Below, piece after piece: positions 44,557-52,583 of a stretch of 64,000 nucleotides of DNA; positions within the stretch are counted from its first letter, which is position 1; every line of letters starts with the position of its first letter. Made by a program: the position numbers and the translations under genes. The stretch comes from Acidovorax sp. HDW3 (GTDB taxonomy: Bacteria > Pseudomonadota > Gammaproteobacteria > Burkholderiales > Burkholderiaceae_C), in the NCBI RefSeq assembly GCF_011303755.1, contig NZ_CP049885.1, positions 460,001 to 524,000 of the forward strand, written 5' to 3'. A model generated the notes under the pieces. The model ran no database searches. It saw only the letters and a program-made list of their open reading frames with translations, and was not told the origin of the DNA.

Positions 44557-45177
44557 TCAGGTGAGGTGAAGCGACTCGAACGTGCTGGCCCGGGCGCGGC
44601 GCTGGGCGGCGTACTTCAGGCGCTGGGCGTGCACGATGGCTTTGAGGTCAAAAAGCGCGCGCTCAAACAGTTCGTTGATTATAACGAAGTCGAATTTTTC
44701 GACCTGCGCCATCTCATGGGCGGCATTGTGCAGGCGTTTTTCTATGACTTCGGCGGTGTCTTCACCTCGGCGCTCCAGGCGCGCGCGCAGTTCTTCCCAG
44801 CTTGGTGGCAGGATGAAAACCAGCACCGCGTTGGCAAAAGATTGCTTGATCTGCAAGGCGCCCTGGAAGTCGATTTCGAGCACGATGTCGGCGCCCTGGG
44901 AGATGCGTTCCTCGATGGCTTTTTTCGAGGTGCCGTAGCGCTTGCCGTGTACATGCGCCCATTCGATGAAGGCGTTGCCCGCCACCATGGCATCAAACTC
45001 TTGTTCAGAGGCAAAGAAATACTCGCGCCCGTGCTTTTCCTGGCCGCGCGGGGCGCGGGTGGTGTGCGAAATGGAACGGTGGGCTTGTGAGTCGAGCTCG
45101 AGCAGGGCCTTGACCAGGGTGGACTTGCCTGCCCCGCTGGGCGCTGAGACGACGAACAGATTTCCGGGATAGTCCAT
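44557..45177 (-). CDS. gmk: Guanylate kinase
   Basis: Converts GMP to GDP. The 206-residue product has P-loop [13 protein letters not shown], the GMP-binding [18 protein letters not shown] segment and [15 protein letters not shown]. Start ATG at 45175-45177 ([15 protein letters not shown]) matches the family; an alternative start five codons upstream lacks support. Twenty bp upstream of rpoZ. Confidence 0.96.
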   Translation of the reverse strand: MDYPGNLFVVSAPSGAGKSTLVKALLELDSQAHRSISHTTRAPRGQEKHGREYFFASEQEFDAMVAGNAFIEWAHVHGKRYGTSKKAIEERISQGADIVLEIDFQGALQIKQSFANAVLVFILPPSWEELRARLERRGEDTAEVIEKRLHNAAHEMAQVEKFDFVIINELFERALFDLKAIVHAQRLKYAAQRRARASTFESLHLT

Positions 45178-45218
45178 CTGTCGGAACTCCAATAGCTATA
45201 GCTGTCAAAACGAGATTA

Positions 45219-46130
45219 TCACTCGATGTTCTGCACTTGCTCGCGCATCTGCTCGATCAGCACCTTCATATCGACGCTGATGCGCGTGAGTTCGAGCGTG
45301 GCCGATTTGGAGCCCAGGGTGTTGGCTTCGCGGTGCAGTTCCTGGATGAGAAAGTCCAGGCGTTTGCCGATATCGCCGCCCTGGCCGAGCAGGCGCTCGA
45401 TCTCGTCGAGGTGTGCCTGCAGGCGGGTGACTTCTTCGGCCACGTCGATGCGGATGGCAAAGGCGGTGGCTTCGGTCAGCGCCCGGTCGCGGGCTGCCTC
45501 GGGGGGCACCTGGCCATCGCCCAGGGTCAGGGCTTCTCTCCAGCGCTCCAAGAAGCGTTGGCGTTGCTGCTCTACCAGCAGCGGCACCAGCGGCACGGCC
45601 TGCGCCGCCAAGGTGCGCAGCTGCGCCAGGCGCTCGTGCAGCATGGCGGCCAGGCGCTCGCCTTCGCGTGCCCGGGCGGCCAGCAATTCGCTCAGAACTT
45701 GCTCGGCCAGGGCGTGGGCGGTGGCGCTCCAGTCTTGCTCGGTGTTGCTGCTGCTGCCGGCGCACAGGCGCAGGGTGTCGGCCACGCTCAGGGGCGCGGC
45801 TTGCGGCAGCCAGGCTCGGACGGTGTCTTGCAAGCTGCCCAGGCGCTGCAGCAGCTGGGCGTTGGGCTGGGGCAGAGCGGCTGCGCCGGCGTTGTCCAGG
45901 CTGGCGCGCAGTTCGACCTTGCCGCGCTTGAGGCGGGCCGTGAGCTGCGCGCGCAGCGCCGGTTCGAGGGCGCGCAGCTCGTCAGGCAGGCGCAGCACCA
46001 GGTCGAGAAAACGGCTGTTGACGGAGCGTATTTCCAGCCCCAGGCGCTGTGCGGATACGGCGTTTTCACCCCCTTCTTGGGCGGCGCCTTGCTGGGCGCT
46101 GGCGTATCCGGTCATGCTGTAAACTGGCAT
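45219..46130 (-). CDS. yicC: YicC-family endoribonuclease
   Basis: A 303-residue YicC/YloC family protein; E. coli YicC is reported to cut RNA such as RyhB. It begins MPVYSMTGYASA and has EIRSVNSRFLDLVLRLPDELR and the C-terminal KRLDFLIQELHREANTLGSKS motif. The ATG at 46128-46130 is fixed by the conserved SMTGYA N-terminus. It precedes gmk by 41 bp; part of that gap (around 45187-45205) has AATAGCTATAGCTGTCAAAA, a fragment of the dispersed repeat. Confidence 0.92.
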   Translation of the reverse strand: MPVYSMTGYASAQQGAAQEGGENAVSAQRLGLEIRSVNSRFLDLVLRLPDELRALEPALRAQLTARLKRGKVELRASLDNAGAAALPQPNAQLLQRLGSLQDTVRAWLPQAAPLSVADTLRLCAGSSSNTEQDWSATAHALAEQVLSELLAARAREGERLAAMLHERLAQLRTLAAQAVPLVPLLVEQQRQRFLERWREALTLGDGQVPPEAARDRALTEATAFAIRIDVAEEVTRLQAHLDEIERLLGQGGDIGKRLDFLIQELHREANTLGSKSATLELTRISVDMKVLIEQMREQVQNIE

Positions 46131-46206
46131 AGGACTTTCCGATGGTTGCTTGCGATGCCCGCGATTATCCGGGTTCCGCTCCCTGCCCGAGGTTTTTTCT
46201 CCCACT

Positions 46207-47229
46207 ATGTCGTCGCCCAAGATCAAGCCAACCCCCTTGCCTCCAGACACCATGATTGGTGGCTATCGTGTAGTGCGCAGGCTGGCGGCGGGCGGTTTTG
46301 GCGTGGTGTACCTGGCCATCGACGGTGAGGGCCAGCAGGTGGCCATCAAGGAGTACCTGCCGGCCTCGCTGGCTACGCGCGGCGTGGGCGAATTGGCGCC
46401 CAAGGTGGCGCCGGAAAAGCTCTCGTTGTACCGCCTCGGGCTCAAGAGTTTTTTTGAAGAAGGGCGCTCGCTGGCGCAGATTTCGCACGCCTCGGTGGTG
46501 AGCGTGCTCAACTTCTTTCGCGAGAACGAAACCGTTTATATGGTGATGAACTACCTGGAGGGCGCGTCCCTGCAGGATTTCATCATCACCGCGCGCGACC
46601 TCAAGGCCGAGAAGGTGTTTCGCGAGTCCACCATCCGTTCGCTGTTCGACGAAATTTTGCGTGGCCTGCGCATCGTGCACCAGCACAAGATGCTGCACCT
46701 CGATATCAAGCCGGCGAACATCTTCATCACCGACGACAACCGCGCCGTGATGATCGACTTTGGCGCTGCGCGCGAGGTGCTGTCCAAAGAGGGCAACTTC
46801 ATCCGTCCCATGTACACCCCCGGCTTTGCCGCACCCGAGATGTACCGGCGCGATGCGCAGATGGGCCCCTGGACCGACATTTACGCCATTGGCGCCTGCA
46901 TCTACGCCTGTATGCAGGGCTTTCCGCCGAACGAGGCGCCGCAGCGCACCGAAAAAGACCGCCTCTCGCTGGCGCTGACCAAGCTGCGCGGCATCTACTC
47001 CGACAACCTGATCGAGGTCGTCGAATGGTGCATGGCGCTCGATCCGCTGTCGCGCCCGCAGTCGGTGTTTGCCCTGCAAAAAGAGCTGGCGCGCGAAGGC
47101 GAGCGGCGCTACACCAAGCTCACCGTCGCTGAAAAAATGCGCCTGCAACTCGATACCCTCGTCTCCGACACGAAGAAAAACGTGCAAAAAATGGGTGAGG
47201 CCACCGGCATTGGAGTCAAGCCCAAATGA
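46207..47229 (+). CDS. Serine/threonine protein kinase
   Basis: A 340-residue Hanks-type kinase. Gly loop LAAGGFGVVYLA, catalytic Lys in VAIKEYLP, catalytic loop HLDIKPANI (HLD instead of HRD, a non-RD kinase) and DFGAAR are present. There is no transmembrane segment, so it is cytosolic. It overlaps a PP2C phosphatase gene by 4 bp, a classic kinase/phosphatase pair; such pairs also occur in type VI secretion loci, but none is seen here. ATG at 46207. Confidence 0.9.
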   Translation: MSSPKIKPTPLPPDTMIGGYRVVRRLAAGGFGVVYLAIDGEGQQVAIKEYLPASLATRGVGELAPKVAPEKLSLYRLGLKSFFEEGRSLAQISHASVVSVLNFFRENETVYMVMNYLEGASLQDFIITARDLKAEKVFRESTIRSLFDEILRGLRIVHQHKMLHLDIKPANIFITDDNRAVMIDFGAAREVLSKEGNFIRPMYTPGFAAPEMYRRDAQMGPWTDIYAIGACIYACMQGFPPNEAPQRTEKDRLSLALTKLRGIYSDNLIEVVEWCMALDPLSRPQSVFALQKELAREGERRYTKLTVAEKMRLQLDTLVSDTKKNVQKMGEATGIGVKPK

Positions 47230-48128
47230 AATTTTCCGTGTTCCAGGTCAGCCGCTTGGGTGGCCGCGAGAAGAACGAAGACCGTATGGGCTACTGCTAC
47301 ACGCGTGAAGCCGGGCTGTTTGCCCTGGCCGACGGCATGGGCGGACACCCCGACGGCGAGGTGGCGGCGCAGATCGCGTTGCAGACCGTCTCCGCCCTGT
47401 TTCAACGCCAGGCGCGCCCCAAGCTGCCGGATGTGAAAGAATTTTTGGCCGAGGCGCTGATGGCCGCGCACCACCAAATCTTGCGCCATGCCATGGAAAA
47501 GGGCATGGCCGACACGCCGCGCACCACCTTGGTCGCCGCCGTGGTGCAGGACGGGCGTGCCGAGTGGATTCACTGTGGCGACTCGCGCTTGTACATGGTG
47601 CGCGGCGGCGAGCTGCTGGCGCGCACGCGCGACCACTCCTACCAGGAGCTGCGCAAAATGGCGATTGCCGGACTGGAGAAGGTCAACCGCAACGTGCTCT
47701 TTACCTGCCTGGGCTCGCCTTCCAAGCCGATTTACGACATCACCGGCCCCGTCACCCTGGAGCAGGGCGACCGCATCCTGCTGTGCTCCGATGGCCTGTG
47801 GGGTACCTTGAGCGACGACACCATCGTGCGCCAGATTGCCCGCCAGGCGGTGGCGCACGCCGTGCCCGACCTGGTCGAAGACGCCCTGCGCAAGGCCGGC
47901 GAGCACAGCGACAACGTCACCGTCATCGCCATGGAGTGGGAGACGCCCGACGCGTTCGCCACCACCCAGGGCATTTCCACCGAAGGCTTTGACGACGAAG
48001 CCTTTGAATCGACCATCCAGGCCGGGCCGGTGGACGCCATCGTCGATGACCTCGACGACGACGCCATCGAACGCTCGATCGCCGAGATCAACGAAGCCAT
48101 CCGCCGTTCGGCGGCGCGCAAAGCCTGA
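47226..48128 (+). CDS. PP2C-family Ser/Thr phosphatase
   Basis: A 300-residue PPM phosphatase. It has GGREKNEDRMGY (metal-binding Asp), ALADGMGGHPDGEVAA, and LLCSDGLWGTLSDDTI with the late HSDNVTVI motif. The C-terminal ~60 residues are an acidic extension (VDDLDDDAIERSIAEINEAI). It should reverse phosphorylation by the overlapping kinase. Confidence 0.92.
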   Translation: MKFSVFQVSRLGGREKNEDRMGYCYTREAGLFALADGMGGHPDGEVAAQIALQTVSALFQRQARPKLPDVKEFLAEALMAAHHQILRHAMEKGMADTPRTTLVAAVVQDGRAEWIHCGDSRLYMVRGGELLARTRDHSYQELRKMAIAGLEKVNRNVLFTCLGSPSKPIYDITGPVTLEQGDRILLCSDGLWGTLSDDTIVRQIARQAVAHAVPDLVEDALRKAGEHSDNVTVIAMEWETPDAFATTQGISTEGFDDEAFESTIQAGPVDAIVDDLDDDAIERSIAEINEAIRRSAARKA

Positions 48129-48139
48129 ACCCAGGCCCT

Positions 48140-48175
48140 GGGCGCCGCGCTGGCTTGCGGTGGGGCGCCTTTTTT
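48140..48175 (+). terminator. Terminator after the phosphatase gene
   Basis: GGCGCC (48141-48146) pairs with GGCGCC (48164-48169) with inner pairing of GCCGC and GCGGT, then a T6 run. It separates the kinase/phosphatase pair from rph. Confidence 0.75.
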
Positions 48176-48191
48176 CTTGGAGCCCCATCCC

Positions 48192-48920
48192 ATGACCGTA
48201 TTCACCCGCAGCGGCGCCCGCGCCGCCGATCAACTGCGCCCGGTGCGCATCACCCGCCACTACACCCGCCACGCCGAAGGCGCGGTGCTGATCGAGTTTG
48301 GCGACACCCAGGTGCTGTGCACCGCCTCGGTCGAAGAAAAAGTGCCGCCGCACAAGAAAGGCAGCGGCGAAGGCTGGGTCACGGCCGAATACGGCATGTT
48401 GCCGCGCGCCACGCACACGCGCAGCAGCCGCGAAGCGGCCAAGGGCAAGCAGACCGGGCGCACGCAGGAGATCCAACGCCTGATCGGGCGCAGCCTGCGC
48501 GCCGTGTTCGACCTGAAGCAGCTCGGCGAGCGCACCATCACCCTCGACTGCGACGTGCTGCAGGCCGACGGCGGCACGCGCACGGCGGCCATCACCGGCG
48601 CCTTCGTGGCCGCGCAAGACGCCGTCAGCCGCCTGCTGGCCGAGGGCAAGCTGGCGCAGTCGCCCATTCTTGGGCCGGTGGCCGCCATCTCCGTCGGCCT
48701 GGTGCAGGGCCAGGCGCTGCTCGATCTGGAATACGTGGAAGACTCGGCCTGCGACACCGACATGAACGTCGTCATGACCGGCGCCGGGCATTTCGTCGAA
48801 GTGCAGGGCACGGCCGAAGGCGTGGCCTTCACGCGCGAGCAGATGAACCAGCTCCTGGCGTTGGCCGAAAAAGGCATTGGCGAGCTGGTGCAGCTGCAGC
48901 GCGATGTGCTATCAAAATAA
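48192..48920 (+). CDS. rph: Ribonuclease PH
   Basis: Phosphorolytic 3' exonuclease that trims tRNA 3' ends. The 242-residue product has [46 protein letters not shown], and the catalytic [19 protein letters not shown]. The last codons (LSK and TAA) lie within the dispersed repeat at 48909-48962. ATG at 48192 fits family length; a GGAG lies at 48179-48182. Confidence 0.95.
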   Translation: MTVFTRSGARAADQLRPVRITRHYTRHAEGAVLIEFGDTQVLCTASVEEKVPPHKKGSGEGWVTAEYGMLPRATHTRSSREAAKGKQTGRTQEIQRLIGRSLRAVFDLKQLGERTITLDCDVLQADGGTRTAAITGAFVAAQDAVSRLLAEGKLAQSPILGPVAAISVGLVQGQALLDLEYVEDSACDTDMNVVMTGAGHFVEVQGTAEGVAFTREQMNQLLALAEKGIGELVQLQRDVLSK

Positions 48921-48962
48921 TAGCTATTCGCGCTTACTGCATAAGCCTTGGAGGCCAATTTC
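48909..48962. repeat. Dispersed intergenic palindromic repeat, copy 2
   Basis: GCTATCAAAATAATAGCTAT followed by CGCGCTTA...ATAAGCC reproduces the copy at 9382-9445. It starts inside rph and supplies its stop codon, ending just before rdgB. Confidence 0.8.
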
Positions 48963-48965
48963 ATC

Positions 48966-49565
48966 ATGAGAATCGTACTCGCATCGAACAACCAGGGCAA
49001 ACTCGCTGAGCTGCAGACCCTGTTCGCGCCGCTGGGCGTGCAGCTGGTGGCGCAGGCGCAGCTGGGCGTGGGCGAGGCCCCCGAGCCGCACTGCACCTTC
49101 GTCGAAAACGCCCTGGCCAAGGCGCGCTTTGCCGCTGAACACACCGGCCTGCCTGCCATCGCCGACGATGCCGGCCTGTGCGTGCACGTCTTTGGTGGCC
49201 TGCCGGGGGTCGATACCGCCTACTACGCCACCGAGTTCGGCTACGCCAAGGGCGACGACAACAATGTGCGCGCCCTGCTGGAGCAGCTGCAGGGCCACAG
49301 CGACCGGCGTGCCGCCATGGTCAGCACCCTGGTGGCGGTGCGCAGCCCGCGCGATCCGGAGCCGCTGATCGCCATTGGCCGGGTCGAAGGCGAGATCACG
49401 CGCGAGCGCCGGGGCAGCGGCGGCTTTGGCTTTGACCCGGTGATGCTGCTGCCGGCGCTCGGCCAGACTTTTGCCGAGCTGCCTGCCGAAGTGAAAAACG
49501 CCCACAGCCACCGGGGCCGGGCGGCGCAGCAGATGCTGCAACTGCTGCGCGAGCGCTGGCTATGA
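48966..49565 (+). CDS. rdgB: XTP/dITP pyrophosphatase (RdgB/HAM1)
   Basis: Removes ITP, dITP and XTP from nucleotide pools. The 199-residue product starts MRIVLASNNQGKLAELQTLF and has TFVENALAKARFAAEHTGLPAIADDAGLCV and SGGFGFDPVMLLP. Start at 48966 fits the conserved N-terminus; an upstream in-frame start is excluded. Its stop overlaps hemW by 4 bp. Confidence 0.96.
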   Translation: MRIVLASNNQGKLAELQTLFAPLGVQLVAQAQLGVGEAPEPHCTFVENALAKARFAAEHTGLPAIADDAGLCVHVFGGLPGVDTAYYATEFGYAKGDDNNVRALLEQLQGHSDRRAAMVSTLVAVRSPRDPEPLIAIGRVEGEITRERRGSGGFGFDPVMLLPALGQTFAELPAEVKNAHSHRGRAAQQMLQLLRERWL

Positions 49566-50770
49566 GCCTGCCCGACATCCAGCACTACCTGCGCCCCGGC
49601 CTGCTGCAACTGACCAGCTTGCCGCCGCTGTCGCTGTACGTGCACCTGCCCTGGTGCCTGCACAAATGCCCGTACTGCGACTTCAACTCGCACGCCTGGC
49701 AAAGCAGCGCCCAGGGCGCGCTGCCCGAGCAGCGCTACCTCGACGCCCTGATCGCCGACCTCGACGCCGCCCTGCCGCTCATCTGGGGGCGCCAGGTGGT
49801 GAGCATCTTCATCGGCGGCGGCACGCCCAGCCTGTTCTCGCCCGAGGCCATCGACCGTCTGCTGTCGGATATCCGCGCGCGCCTGCGCCTGGAGGCCGAC
49901 TGCGAAATCACCCTCGAAGCCAACCCTGGAACGTTTGAAAAAGACCGCTTTCGCGCCTTTCGCGCCGCTGGCGTCACGCGCCTGTCGGTGGGGGTGCAGA
50001 GCTTTGACGACCGCTTCCTCAAAACCCTGGGCCGCGTGCACGACGGCGCCCAGGCGCGCGCTGCACTCACCGAGGCGGCGCAGGTGTTCGAGACCTTCAA
50101 CCTCGACCTGATGTACGCCCTGCCGGGGCAGAGCCTGGCCGACCTGGAGCGCGACGTGCAGACGGCGCTGTCGTTTGCGCCGCCGCACCTGTCGATCTAC
50201 CACCTCACCATCGAGCCCAACACCTACTTCGCCAAGCACCCGCCGCGCCAGCTGCCCGAGGGCGACCTGGCCTACGCCATGCTCGACCACATCACCGAGC
50301 GTACGGCCCAGGCCGGCCTGGCGCGCTACGAAGTCTCGGCCTACGCGCGCGGCACGGCGCACCAGTGCACGCACAACCTCAACTACTGGCAGTTTGGCGA
50401 CTACCTGGGCATTGGCGCCGGCGCGCACAGCAAGCTCAGCTTTGCGCACCGCGTCGTGCGCCAGGTGCGCCTGCGCGAGCCGCGCCTGTACATGGACAAG
50501 GCCCTGCAGGGCAACGCCGTGGCGCAGGACGAGGAGGTGCGCCGCGCCGATCTGCCGTTTGAGTACCTGCTCAACGCCCTGCGCCTCAAAGACGGTTTTG
50601 CGCTGCAGGATTTTTGCGAGCGCACCGGCCAGGCCGTCACCAGCATTGCCGCCGGCCTGGAGGCCGCCGAACGCAAGGGCCTGATTGCGCGCGACATGGG
50701 GCAGGTGCGCCCCACGGAGCGGGGCTTTGATTTTCTGAGCGACCTGCAGGCGCTGTTTCTGCCCGATTGA
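49562..50770 (+). CDS. hemW: HemW-type radical SAM protein (heme chaperone)
   Basis: A 402-residue radical SAM protein, often misnamed coproporphyrinogen III oxidase; HemW binds heme and delivers it to respiratory enzymes. The cluster motif is CLHKCPYCDF (C-x3-C-x2-C), followed by FIGGGTPSLFSPE and the HNLNYW motif typical of HemW. Length fits HemW. ATG overlaps rdgB through ATGA. Confidence 0.94.
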   Translation: MSLPDIQHYLRPGLLQLTSLPPLSLYVHLPWCLHKCPYCDFNSHAWQSSAQGALPEQRYLDALIADLDAALPLIWGRQVVSIFIGGGTPSLFSPEAIDRLLSDIRARLRLEADCEITLEANPGTFEKDRFRAFRAAGVTRLSVGVQSFDDRFLKTLGRVHDGAQARAALTEAAQVFETFNLDLMYALPGQSLADLERDVQTALSFAPPHLSIYHLTIEPNTYFAKHPPRQLPEGDLAYAMLDHITERTAQAGLARYEVSAYARGTAHQCTHNLNYWQFGDYLGIGAGAHSKLSFAHRVVRQVRLREPRLYMDKALQGNAVAQDEEVRRADLPFEYLLNALRLKDGFALQDFCERTGQAVTSIAAGLEAAERKGLIARDMGQVRPTERGFDFLSDLQALFLPD

Positions 50771-50805
50771 TGGATGGGCGGGCGGTGGTGGCGCCCGCGT
50801 GAGCG

Positions 50806-51975
50806 TCAGCGCTGGCGCAGCACCACCGCCTCCAGCCCCAGCTCGCGGATGCGCTGCGCCGCCTTGTCGGCTTCTTGCGTCTGGTGAAAGGGGCCGGCAC
50901 GTACGCGAAACTGTTCGCCTTTGTTCGTGCCCACGGTCTGCACCTGCACTGGCAGCTTGGCTTTTTGCAGCTGCTTTTGCACCTTTTGCGCGTTGGCGTT
51001 GTCGGCAAACACGCCGATGGTGACGTAGTGGCGTGCGGCGCTGCTGTCGGCTGCCGGGGCGGGCGTGGCTTTGTGGGCGACTTGGGTGGCGGGCTGGGGT
51101 TTTTCTTTTTCCTTGGCCTTCCCCTTCGCTGCTTCTTTGGCCTTTTCTTTGTCCTTGGCCTTGTGTGGGGGCGGGGCTTTTTCTGCAGGTTTTTCGGTTG
51201 CCGGCGGCGCTGCCGCCGCGAGCAAGGGAGCGGGTGCGGCTGGGGGCTCGGGCGCTACGGTGGCAGCGGTGTCGGGGGCCGCGACATCGACCACCGGCGC
51301 CGGTGTGGGCGCAGGCACTGGCGCGGGCTCTGCTGCGGGTGCAAGTTCAGGCGTGGGCGTGGGCGTGGGTGCGGGCGCTGCAGGCGCGGTGGGCACAGGC
51401 ACGTTGCTGACCAGCTCGTACGCCGGTGGCGCCCGCCACAAGGCGCTGGCCAGCAGCGCCAGGGCGGCACCCAGGTACAGGGCCAGCAGGCCGAACAGGC
51501 GCTGGCGGCTCGGGGCCTGCTGCTGCAGCGCGGTGCGCGCCTGGGCGATGGTGGGGGCTTGCGCCAGCGCCTGCAGCGTGCGTGCCCGTATGTCTTGATA
51601 GACCAGGGCATCGCCCCACAGGCCGGGCAGGGCGCAGCCCAGCAGCAGCAGGGCCAGGGCCAGCCCCAGCTCTATGGGTTGCGCCGGCGCCAGCCAGGGG
51701 CGCAGCAGGGCAAACCACAGCAGCAACAAAGCCTGCAGCAGGCCGGAATAGAGCAGCGCCTGGCTCCAGAGCCGGCGGTACAGCAACCAGCCCAGGGTGC
51801 AGAAAGCGGCGGCGTGGTTCCAGCTGGAGCGGGTGCGCCCCAGGGTTTCAAAACGGGTGAACGGGGCAGCGTAATGCGCGCCACCGGTGGCGCCCAGGGC
51901 GTCCTGGTACAGCTGGTCGATGACGTTGGTGGGGGCAGCGGTGGCAGAGGCGGCCGACATGCCGGCATTGTGCAT
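50806..51975 (-). CDS. DUF2628/SPOR-domain membrane protein
   Basis: About 389 residues. The N-terminal cytoplasmic part has SSWNHAAAFCTLGWLLYRRLW, a DUF2628-like motif, with several hydrophobic segments (ALLLLWFALLRPWLA, LGLALALLLLGCALPGLW, LLALYLGAALALLASALW). A long Pro/Ala/Lys-rich linker leads to a C-terminal SPOR domain (HYVTIGVFADNANAQKVQKQL...FRVRAGPF), which binds denuded peptidoglycan. Start uncertain: ATG at 51973-51975 chosen, ATG at 51958-51960 and a GTG at 52053 are alternatives. Confidence 0.75.
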   Translation of the reverse strand: MHNAGMSAASATAAPTNVIDQLYQDALGATGGAHYAAPFTRFETLGRTRSSWNHAAAFCTLGWLLYRRLWSQALLYSGLLQALLLLWFALLRPWLAPAQPIELGLALALLLLGCALPGLWGDALVYQDIRARTLQALAQAPTIAQARTALQQQAPSRQRLFGLLALYLGAALALLASALWRAPPAYELVSNVPVPTAPAAPAPTPTPTPELAPAAEPAPVPAPTPAPVVDVAAPDTAATVAPEPPAAPAPLLAAAAPPATEKPAEKAPPPHKAKDKEKAKEAAKGKAKEKEKPQPATQVAHKATPAPAADSSAARHYVTIGVFADNANAQKVQKQLQKAKLPVQVQTVGTNKGEQFRVRAGPFHQTQEADKAAQRIRELGLEAVVLRQR

Positions 51976-52091
51976 GGCCGGGGCATTCGCACCATGCCTG
52001 AGCGCTTGGGGGCGTTGCAGCCATGCAACCTCGGCGTTTATTTGATGCGTCACAACAAAGCGCTAGCGCCGCTGCGGCATGATGCCAAGCC

Positions 52092-52490
52092 GTGAATTCC
52101 CGCAGTGCATCCCTTTCGCAACAGCGCCTCGGCTTGGGCATGGCCCTGGCGCTGTTGGCGCTGCTCGGTCAGTTGTGCCTGGGCAGCTTCAGCACCGCGC
52201 ACTGGGCGCAGCGGCTGACGCTGCAGTACATGCACAGCGACATCTGCTCGGCCCACGGCGGGCAGTTTGCGCCCGAAGATGATGGCGGCAGCCCCCTGCC
52301 CGGCACCCACGGCACGGCCTGCCCGGTGTGCAGCGTGGCCGGCAATGCCAGCGCGCCCGGTCCCCTGGCGCCGCCCCTGCCGTTGCTGCAAGCCCTGCCG
52401 CAGCCGCTGGCCTGGGCGCCGGTGGCAATGGCTGCCGTGCCCGCACGCGCACACGAACGCCCACCGGCACAGGCGCCGCCGCTGGCCTGA
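52092..52490 (+). CDS. DUF2946-type small exported protein
   Basis: A 132-residue protein with a hydrophobic N-terminal segment (MALALLALLGQLCLGSF) and two cysteine/histidine motifs, YMHSDICSAHGG and CPVCSVAG, typical of DUF2946 proteins often found beside copper or TonB-receptor genes. GTG start at 52092. It lies 93 bp upstream of the copper receptor and may bind metal in the periplasm (inference). Confidence 0.7.
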   Translation: MNSRSASLSQQRLGLGMALALLALLGQLCLGSFSTAHWAQRLTLQYMHSDICSAHGGQFAPEDDGGSPLPGTHGTACPVCSVAGNASAPGPLAPPLPLLQALPQPLAWAPVAMAAVPARAHERPPAQAPPLA

Positions 52491-52583
52491 TCGGCCCCCT
52501 TCGCGTCTTTGTTTTTTGATTTTTGAGGCCGGCTGCCCGCCCCTGGTTGTGCGCTGCTGTGCCTGTGCTTGTGATTTTTTGCC

